Shown here: positions 55,985 through 64,000 of the stretch, piece after piece | Position numbering within the stretch: the stretch's first letter is position 1 | Layout of the letters: every line of letters begins with the position of its first letter | Assembly: GCA_963854835.1 (NCBI GenBank) | Contig: OY978530.1 | Span: forward strand, 6,652,854 to 6,716,853 | DNA from: Megamerina dolium | Lineage: Eukaryota > Arthropoda > Insecta > Diptera > Megamerinidae | DNA length: 64,000 nucleotides | Direction of reading: 5' to 3' | Program-made: the position numbers and the translations under genes | Notes under the pieces: model-generated | Seen by the model: only the letters and a program-made list of their open reading frames with translations | What the model was told of the DNA's origin: nothing | The model's database searches: none

Positions 55985-56860
55985 TTCAACATCGATACTC
56001 GTACTCGTACTCGTGATGAATTAAATCGAGAGTTGGAGCGCGAACGAGGATGCAACGGTTTGAGCGAGGCAATCGAACAAAAGTTCCGTTGTTGACTTTC
56101 GAGCTTTGATTACAGCACTTCGATGAAAGCGATTGACGACCGAATCGGCGGCATTTTCTTCCTCGATGCTACTGGTGGAAGAACGTTTCTTATTTCACTG
56201 CGGTTGGTTGCCGTTCGTTAGAGATCAATATTAAGCTGGCGGTTGCCTCTTCTCGGATTGCAGCCACATTATTTGCAAAGGGTCGAACGGCTCATACTAC
56301 GTTAAAGCTGTCGTTGAATCTGAACGACGAGCCGATATTCAACATTTCAAATAATACCGCAATTGCAAAAGCATTGCAGAATTATAAGATTATTATCTGG
56401 GGTGATATCACAATACCACACAAACAAGCATTGGAGTCACTCGATCGGACATTGAAAGGTCTTCGCAGTAATACGGGACTTTTTGGAGACGCAATGGTTC
56501 TACTGGCAAGCAATTTCCAACAAACTCTTTCTATCATTCAGCGATCAATAGCATCCGACCAAATTAACGTTTACCTTAAGCTTTAATATTTGTGGTGCTA
56601 TGTGAAGAAACTGCAGTTGACATTTTCTCGAATCAATTGGTTGGAGAAGGTAATGGAGATGTTCCAGTCTAGGTTTCGCAATTTCTGCCAATTCGCAATG
56701 ACGACGAGGAAACTCATTATGTGAGCAACGTTTTGTTGAGTTCACTTGCTGTAGTGGTAGCGTAAAATAAGGAAGTGGATGACTTGAATTCTATAATTAT
56801 AAATACAATTCCTGGACCATTATATTAGTTCAAATATATTGGTTGTGTCACTACTCCAGA
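55985..56860 (+). pseudogene. Helitron (Pif1-like) helicase relic
   Basis: The sequence ELNRELERERGCN, MKAIDDRIGGIFFLDATGG, then SLNLNDEPIFNISNNTAIAK and HKQALESLDRTLKGLRSNTG, MVLLASNFQQTLSIIQR follows the order of the Pif1-type helicase in Helitron RepHel proteins. The Walker A motif (GGTGKT) is damaged to GGRT, and Walker B (normally DE) reads WGDI, so it would not bind or hydrolyse ATP. The Rep domain and the element ends are not present. A rosa copy has inserted at 56895. Confidence 0.72.
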
Positions 56861-56894
56861 CGAAACAATCAATTATCCAACGAAGTCAATTTTA

Positions 56895-58155
56895 AAGGGT
56901 TATCCATTTTGCGGTTTCAAAAGTAAATGTAAATAAAACACATATAAAATATTTTTTATCATGATATTTCTTTTTTATTATAAAGTTTGAACGTTGACAT
57001 TATGTGTGAAATACTACATCATTTAAATGACCACCACGCGAATTGTTGCAAGCATCGATTCTTTAGAGGTAATTTTCGACCACTTTTTGACACATATTGG
57101 GCGGTATCTCAGCCATAACGTGACGAATGTTGGTTTTTAGGTGCTCAAGAGTTGAAGGTTTATCTGCATGAACACGGTCTTTCGCGTAGCCCCACAAAAA
57201 AAAGTCAAGCGGTGTCAAATCGCATGATCTTGGTGGCCACTTGATATTGCCACGACGAGAAATTACGCGGCCAGAAAATTTCTCTTGCAATAAAGCCATA
57301 TTCGCTCGAGTTGTGTGGCATGTGGCACCATCTTGTTGAAACCACATATTCTCTAAGTCGTATTCTTCTAAGTCGCAGGCAAAAAAAAGTCGGTTATTAT
57401 ATGACCATAACGCTCCGAATTGACGGTGACAGTCGTTCCATCGTCGTTTTCGAAGAAGTAAGGTCCAATCACACCTCCGGACCAAAGAGCGCACCAAGCA
57501 GTGACTTTTTGTGGATGTAGTGGCCTCTCTTCAATTACTTGAGGATTCTCAGAACCCCAAATACGACAATTTTGTTTGTTAACATACCCACCGAGTGAGA
57601 AATGTGCTTCGTCGCTGAAGAAAATTTTGTTCGAAAAATCGCCGTCCACCGCCTGTTGTTCAAGCACCCATTCGACGTATCTACGACGTTGTGAATGGTC
57701 AGCTGGCTTCAGTTGTTGTGTGAGCTGGAATTTATATGGATGTAGGTGTAAATCCAAATGCAAAATACGCCATAATGTGCCGTAAGACAGTCCTAATTCC
57801 TGAGAACGACGAGGAATCGACACATTCGGCAACACTTTCATTTACAGCAGCGATATTTTCGGTGGTACGAGCGAAACGATGATGCCAATTGCTTGCGAAT
57901 TTTGCCAATTGCTTGCGTAGTTGGACGATTATGTAAACCATAATCTCCTCTTAAAGCACGATATGTGGCTGTGGCAGAATCACCATTTTTGTAGTAGGTT
58001 TTTACAATTTTAATGCGTTGTGCGATAGTTAAGCGATCTATTTTCGCAAATGTCAGACTTTGAACTGAAAAAGAAAGAAATTGTTTTAACAACTCAGTTT
58101 GACAGATGTCGAATTCTAGCCCTATACTTTTGAAACCGCGAAATGGATAACCCTT
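56895..58155 (-). mobile_element. rosa-like (DD41D) element, copy 2
   Basis: Ends AAGGGTTATCCATTTTGC and its inverted complement are flanked by TA at 56893-56894 and 58156-58157. The interior matches copy 1 closely: SDEAHFSLGGYVNKQNC, WFQQDGATCH and LTPLDFFLWGYAKD. It shares the eight-T frameshift near 57385. It also has a deletion plus a small repeat (GCCAATTGCTTGCG twice, 57880-57920) in the N-terminal part. Two further stops or shifts near 57840 separate the start. Both copies keep intact ends. Confidence 0.9.
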
Positions 58156-58157
58156 TA

Positions 58158-59030
58158 TCATTACTAATGAAAATTAATTATGAAGTCTAACTGGGTGAAG
58201 TATATTGGTTATTCTTATTACCACCTTCCATCGTGAGCAATGCGTTTTACATATTTTATCTGATCGGTTTTCGGTTGTAATATTCCTTGCTTCTGTGTTT
58301 ATGGATTTACTAGTGGTACACCATTCTTTTTATTTTACAGGTGCACCTACTGATGGTGCGCATAACCATCATTACCATCAATTTAAAGAACGTTTCGCTG
58401 CTACACAACCTATTGCACGTTCCTCCCATCATCTAGGTAGTACACATGAACGTCGTATAGGCTGTGGTCGTATTTTAGTTCGTGGTGTTAATTGGTATTA
58501 TTGTAGTGGTAGTGGTGGTGTTATCGTCCAAGAGAAAAATATCAATAACAGTTCCGCCGTCATCAGCATCAGCAGGTATCACATACGCGTGAGGAGCCTG
58601 AATTGTTCAATAGCGGACCAACATTGCAGCATTAGACTATAGAATTGCACGACTTTAAGGAAATCTACGATAATAGATAGAAGTCGCAAAGGCTGTAACT
58701 CGACGTCATCATTGTCATCAATGGGCAAATTTAGCGAAAGTTCATCATCGGTTGTCACCAATAGCTTAAATTTATCAAACCAAAAGGCCAAAGAGCAGTA
58801 AACGCATTCTATTGGTATGGATGGAGGCCTAAAGGAGTGCTTGGAGAATAGTAATGACGGTGAAAACAAATAAAACAACAGTAACGACAAATGTAATGCA
58901 TTGAATCAGACGATACATCGATGCAAAGCAAATTAAAATCAATAGAGACTACATTCCTAGGTGCCTCTCCAAAATATTGCAGTGGAGGGGAAGTTAATTC
59001 CGACACTTTTTTTTAATTTTATCCGAGGTA
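58158..59030 (+). other. possible gene-derived sequence with a splice-acceptor-like site
   Basis: A pyrimidine-rich run ending TTTTACAG (58330-58341) precedes a frame with THis-rich NHHYHQFKERFAA and GRILVRGVNWYYCSGSGG. Later frames carry SSSLSSMGKFSESSSSVVTN (58705-58765) and SIETTFLGASPKYCSGGEVN (58935-59000). Ser-rich, low-complexity coding text of this sort is more like a fly host gene than a transposon, but there is no single long frame and I recognise no family. It could be a gene piece picked up by the adjacent Helitron or an old pseudogene. Confidence 0.3.
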
Positions 59031-59929
59031 ATTGTTGTTCTATGAGCATATTTTGATTTCAATTGAATAGATTGCTGGTTTTGTCCTATCGGACACTTAG
59101 CTCTTTGCCCCCGGAAGATGAAGTAATAATCGTTGGAGATCGCACGAGTTGGTGATCAGGTAGTTGCTGGCACTGAAAACTGTTTTAATGACGAACTACT
59201 GAATGAAAATTGGGAGTGATTGACAAACTTTTGTCTTCAGAACAACTTACGCATCAATAACACATATTTCGATTATAAGCTGCAGCACAAATATACATTT
59301 CTAAATGCAAGAGGACAAAAATCTACGATAGATTACATCATATCCAATAGTAACATCCATCTTCAAAGAATACATGATGTAAGAGTACTTAGTTCTACTA
59401 ATATTAGTCCGATCATAATCTCAAAATTATGAAAATAATAACCTGTTTATAACACCAAAGTAGAAATAGAAATAGAAATAAAAATAAAAATAAAAAGAAA
59501 AACACCCGATCTGCCAATGAAACCTTTAATTCAATACAAAAGTATAAAATAGAATTATTCAATCAGATGTCGACACAATACCTATACCAATTAAGGCTAG
59601 ACGGAAAAATAAATGCAAATCAAATAACTCCAGCAGATTCTGTTAACGAAGCGTGGCAAAATGCCGCAATAGGAATTCTGAAGAGACAGCACTGGGAACG
59701 TTTTTCGTCCGAAATGGCGCACAAAAAAAAGTTTGGAACATACTGAAGAACCTAAAAAAACGGTTAAATAAATATGCCAACTTCACACACATATCTGTCA
59801 GAGAATGGGAAAAGTATTTCACGCATCTCTACAACAATGACCTCCGGGACGACAAAGAATAATGCTACGAAGCTAAACAATAGGAAATCTCCCGGACCAG
59901 ATTAAATTAGATTGGTAAGGGCTAGACAA

Positions 59930-62470
59930 TTACTGTCTATGGCACTTCGTCCGACTTGAAGTATTGTGCCATACCCGAGTTTAATATTGGAAGAGATTAT
60001 ATCCTCCTATTTTCTCAAAGAACATTTTGATTCTTGTGAGTTCAAGTTCAGATAGATTAGTAGTCTGCAGTAGTTCCTTCCCGAGTGTTTGTTTTCTCAC
60101 CCGGATAAGGGCTGGGCATTCTGTGATTAGGTGTATGGATGTCTCATCTTTCTCCATACAGAATCTGTATATTTCGCTGTCTGTCAATTTCAGACGGGTT
60201 TTATGTTTGGTTAGTAGGCAGTGTTCACTGATTATACCTGTCATAAATTTTGGTTCAGCTTTACTCAAACTCAAAAGGTATTTTCAGTTTTTTACCGAGT
60301 AATGCGGAAAGAAAACTTTGGTACATTCCATACCAATAGTTTTTGACCATCTTGCGTTTGCTTTGGTCATATATTCTTGTTTGATACAATTTTTGTAGTG
60401 AGCTTTGCTGAGTCCCAGGATTGGTTCGGATCCAAATGGTTTCTTTTCAACTCCCTCCCTTGCCAGTCCGTCGGTATTCTCATTACCATCATAGCCAGAG
60501 TGTGCTGGAATCCAGTGTACTATCACTTGATTCCCGACTGATAGTTGTTGGAGAAGATTAGCTGTCTCCCAAACTAACCTAAAATCAAATGTTGACGAAT
60601 GCAATACTTTTATTTCAGCCTGGATGTCCGACATTACAATGGTTCTTTTCCTATAAAGACGAAGGTTAAGAATTTTCCCTGGTACACTGATTAATAGCAA
60701 AGACCTCCGATGAAAAACTTTTGACATTTGGGTACTGGGACAATAGATTCCAGATTCTGTGCCTTCTTCAGTCTTCCAGTGTACTAGACAATGTCGTCAT
60801 GTGTAAGACTGATTTCTGAGTCTTCCCAGTTTATTCTGTTTGGGATATGAGTTTTGTATCTCTTGTTAAAGATATGTCGCGGAGGCATTGAGTCAAGGGA
60901 CATCCAAAAGCACCCGTCTCTCCTACTATCTTTAGCAATGGAACGGTGACCATTTGCATGCAGATCCTGTGGTACGAATCCGATATGCATCAATCTGTGT
61001 GTACTAATGATCGCATTCATTTGCACGGTTAGAGATATACAATACCCAAAATTACATTGAGGGCTGACGCTGGAGTTGTGCGAAGACAACCAGTGATGCC
61101 GGAGTTAATAACTCTTTGAAGTTGTTTCAGTCTATTCGCCGTAGTTTTTTCCGTGCTTTCTTTCCACCACACTATCGCTCCATAGATGATGGTAGGAAGA
61201 ATAACCAGCGTATAGATTTGTTGAAGCCATATCGGCTTCATTCCCCAGTTTTTTGTCACAAACTCGTTTACAGATCCAGAGAGCGTTGCCCGCCTTGTAA
61301 ATAGTACGATTTATATGAGATTTCCAGTTCAATTTGCTGTCTAGAGTTACCCCAAGATATTTAGGGTAACTCTATTTCTTTTCCAAAGACCGTAATTGGT
61401 CTCAGTTCATACTTCCTTTTAAGTGTTATAGGTACAATTGTTGTCTTATCAGGGTTTACCAATAAACTCTGATTGATACACCAGTTTTCTACAATCCTTA
61501 TTGCATTTTGTAGTAGGTCAGAGATGGTCTGTGGATTGGTTTTCCGCCTTTGGAGAGTTAGACAATATTCACTGTTCTCCAGGTCTCCGGAATATAGCCA
61601 AAAGCCAAGCTGAATGCGTATAACTTTGATAAAGTGGGAGACAAAGACTGTCCAGTCCTCTTTGCAAAAGTGCCGGGAAGATTTTATCTTTTCCCGCCGC
61701 CTTATACGGGGAGAACGTTCCTATTGCCCATTCTATAATTGAGCGTTTAGAGATAAGATTGGATAATTTCCATTCTTCCCTATTGGGGCAGTAGAACTGC
61801 CAAACACTGTAATCATTTGGTCGGGGTCATTGCCTATTATTTCTGTCCCCGGAAAATGAGCTTTAGTGAGTAGAGTTGAAGTATCCTGCGCACTATTTGT
61901 GGTTAACCCTCTTTCGTCAGTCAAAGATCCAATCGGACGAGGTTTATCGATTGAGAGAAACTTTGTAGCATACAGCTTGAGTTTGCATCATTTACGTCCT
62001 CGCAAAAGCGTTTGAAGGATTCTCTCTTCGCTTTTTTATTTCTGTCATCTCTAGCGTTGGTGTCCGTGCTTCCCCAGATAATATGATGGGCATTCGCATC
62101 ACATCCTAGGACCAGCTCTATAAAATGCTGTCTTTCATAGGCTATTAGTTTCTCTACTATATCTGATAGCGGGACGAAAGAAATAACATTAAATACAATA
62201 CAAGAACTAGGTCTATCAGTAGACTGACGACACCACAGCACATTACCTGACTGTGAAAGACCCAGAACTTCATTTTTGGTGCTGGTCCATGGTTTCTGCA
62301 CCAGTGCTATGCTAGGACCATAGGTGTTGATGGTCTTAGCTAGGACAGCTGATGCTATCTGCGCCCTATGGAGATTGACTTGGACAATCTCCCCATGCCA
62401 TGGTAAGTCCATTATACTACCCGAGGCGGACTGGTATCGGTTGGACCCGTACAAGATAAAATCACCAATT
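59930..62470 (-). mobile_element. antisense LOA-like LINE, internally deleted
   Basis: On the minus strand: EN start VNLHRAQIASAVLAKTIN and LVQKPWTS (62400-62270), GCDANAHHIIWGSTDTNARD (62115-62050) which joins by deletion to RNKKAKRESFKRFCEDVNDA, then AHFPGTEIIG (61860), a stretch where RT motifs are missing or broken (61730-61340), YGAIVWWKES and LKQLQRVINSGITG (61190-61090), RNase H (IPAHSGYDGNENTDGLAREG, 60510-60450) and the C-terminus (YRFCMEKDETSIHLITECPA) with stop at 59981. It interrupts the host LINE just after KSPGPD; a short ATTAAAT occurs at both junctions. Confidence 0.75.
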
Positions 62471-62713
62471 AAATGCTCAAATATGGAAGCAACAAACTGC
62501 TCATCCAACTCTCTGAACTCTACAACAAAATACTAGAGCAGAAAGGGGTACCAGCAGATTGAAAACATAGTATAAGAATACCAATATTAAAAAAGGTAAG
62601 GTTTTGGGCAATTACAGGAGAATTAACCTGTTAAGTGCAGTTCTTAAGGTCTTCACAAAAATACTAGCAAACACCATAGCGTTTTAGACGAAATACATCT
62701 ACCATCGATGCTA

Positions 62714-63965
62714 AGAAGGCGGTCCCAGAACTACGCGACCTGACAGATAGATGGCGGCAGTAACTTGAAAAAAATTACTTTGGTGAAAAGTGGCAACCTT
62801 ATAAAAAACGTTGTTTAGTATTTTCTTTGGAGCCATCGAAAGTTATCTCAGTGAATTTGTAAACATGGAAAAATTGGTCACCGTTATGTAATTCAATACT
62901 TTCAATTGAAAGGTCTCAGTCAACGAATATTAAGGCCGAACTAGATTCTGCTCTAGGGGACTCTGTTCCTTCCTTTACTACCATAAAATATTAGGTGCCA
63001 GAGTTTAAACGAGGTCGTACGGGCTGCCAAGACGAACACCGCAGTGATCGACCAATTGAGGTGACCTCGCCAGAAACGGTTAAGAAAATCCACAAAATGG
63101 TATTGGATGATCGCCGGCTGAAGGTGCGTGAAACTACAGGCATTTTAAAAAGTGTTATACATCGTATATTGACCGAAAATTTGGAGATGAAAAAGCTGTG
63201 TGCAATATGGTTGCCGCGTTTGCTCACAATAGAACAAAAACAACGTCGTGAAGATGTTTTTATAGAGTGTTTGGCGATGTTTCACAGTAGTAAAGCCCAG
63301 TTTTTGCGTGGATTCGTAACCATAGATGAGACATGAGTTCACCACTTCACACCTGAGACAAAGGAGCAGTCAAAACAGTGGACTGAAAGGTGAGAATCGT
63401 GTCCAAAGAAGGCGACAGTTCCATCTGCAGGCAAGGTTATGGCGTCTGTTTTTTGGGATGCACGTGGGATAACTTTTATTGATTATCTTCAAAAAGGAAC
63501 AACAATCAATGGCGAGTATTATTCTAATTTGTTGCAGCGTTTAAGTGGTGAAATTAAAGGAAAATGGCCGCATTTGGCGAAAAAGAAAATGTTGTTTCAT
63601 CAAGACAATGCACCAGTTCACACATCCGCTATTGTGATTACCAAAATCAATGAGTAAAAGCTCAAATTGCTTCAGCACGCACCTTATTCGCCAGATTTAG
63701 GTGTTTCGGATTATTTTCTATTTCCAAATTTGAAAAAATGGCTTCATAGTAGAAGACTTGCAAACAATGAAGATTTTGAGTCTGGAGTAGATACCTATTT
63801 TAATTAGCTAGACAGTTCATACTATAAACAGGGTATCGAAGCTATAGAATATAGCTGGGAAAAGTGTATAGAGCTAAAGAGAGATTATGTTGAGAAATAA
63901 AGAAAAATTTTCTCAAATTTGTTATGTTTTCTTTGTGAGGTCGGGTAGTTTTGGTACCGCTGTGG
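62714..63965 (+). mobile_element. mariner (DD34D) element, decayed
   Basis: TA at 62712-62713 and 63966-63967 flank it. The ends share GCGGTCCCAGAACTACGCGA and, read inward from the right, GCGGTACCAAAACTACCCGA. The transposase relic shows SPETVKKIHKMVLDDRRLKV (HTH region), the first catalytic Asp in TIDET (63320-63336), QDNAPVHTS (second) and SDYFLFPNLKKWL (third), with 34 residues between the last two. Several stops (for example at 63334 and near 63655) inactivate it. A 5' fragment of the same family is at 22783-23336. Confidence 0.85.
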
Positions 63966-64000
63966 TACCCAGCGCAGAAGACAATCATAATTGATACAAC

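Larger units (their letters stand above)
59080..64000 (+). mobile_element. LINE of RTE-like type, host of two insertions, runs off the window
   Basis: Endonuclease end: NNLRINNTYFDYKLQHKYTF, RGQKSTIDYIISNSNI (59220-59360). RT start: VREWEKYFTHLYNND and KLNNRKSPGPD (59790-59910). The text is cut by an antisense LOA-like LINE and resumes at about 62475 with LLKYGSNKLLIQLSELYNKI, KGVPADWKHSIRIPILKKG and NYRRINLLSAVLK. It is cut again by a mariner at 62714 and resumes at 63968 with CGTQRRQS-type text that corresponds to the next RT block. The frame is broken many times. The clade is not certain; it differs from RTE copies 1 and 2. Confidence 0.68.

Overview
The window reads as eukaryotic, insect, transposon-dense DNA. 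It is AT-rich, has short GT-AG introns, and carries fly-type elements throughout: DD41D rosa-like Tc1/mariner, DD34D mariner, piggyBac, PIF/Harbinger, a Helitron relic, jockey, LOA and RTE LINEs, Ty3/gypsy elements with a tRNA-Ser-type primer site, and a BEL/Pao element with an env-like gene. A dipteran, possibly a tephritid fruit fly (rosa was first described from Ceratitis), fits best; the species is not proven. I see no intact conventional host gene. The density and nesting resemble pericentromeric or piRNA-cluster-like DNA, which is inference.

Layout: 1-3.2 kb, antisense LOA LINE 5' part joined to a decayed gypsy pol. 3.6-5.6 kb, RTE LINE. 5.7-7.0 kb, piggyBac deletion derivative with intact TTAA-flanked ends. 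7.0-11.0 kb, a two-gene PIF/Harbinger element (MADF protein forward, three-exon DDE transposase reverse) with a rosa copy inserted between the genes. 11.0-13.0 kb, second piggyBac relic carrying a SINE. 13.0-18.0 kb, jockey relic with a rosa-like copy, a SINE and an antisense jockey piece inserted. 18.0-21.2 kb, nearly intact antisense jockey. 22.6-38.8 kb, a rearranged pair of related gypsy-type elements (called X and Y here), with SINEs and possibly a host-gene fragment. 39.0-54.4 kb, a BEL element split by a sense LOA LINE, which is itself split by an RTE LINE and by a nearly full-length antisense LOA LINE. 55.0-59.0 kb, gag relic, Helitron helicase relic, second rosa copy and unexplained sequence. 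59.1-64.0 kb, another LINE split by an antisense LOA-like LINE and a mariner.

The most informative results are structural. (1) Target-site duplications and reading frames rebuild a three-level nest, BEL containing LOA(+) containing RTE and LOA(-). (2) The 4-bp duplication left by element Y in element X is found split at two junctions 8.5 kb apart in opposite orientation, showing a later inversion; a tract of unusually high identity between the inverted pol copies suggests recombination or conversion there. (3) Six copies of one tRNA-headed SINE are present, and one subfamily carries the 3' tail of the sense LOA LINE, pointing to a LINE-SINE partnership. (4) The Harbinger transposase has an intact three-exon frame but has lost its last catalytic acidic motif. 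(5) Two rosa copies share the same homopolymer frameshift.
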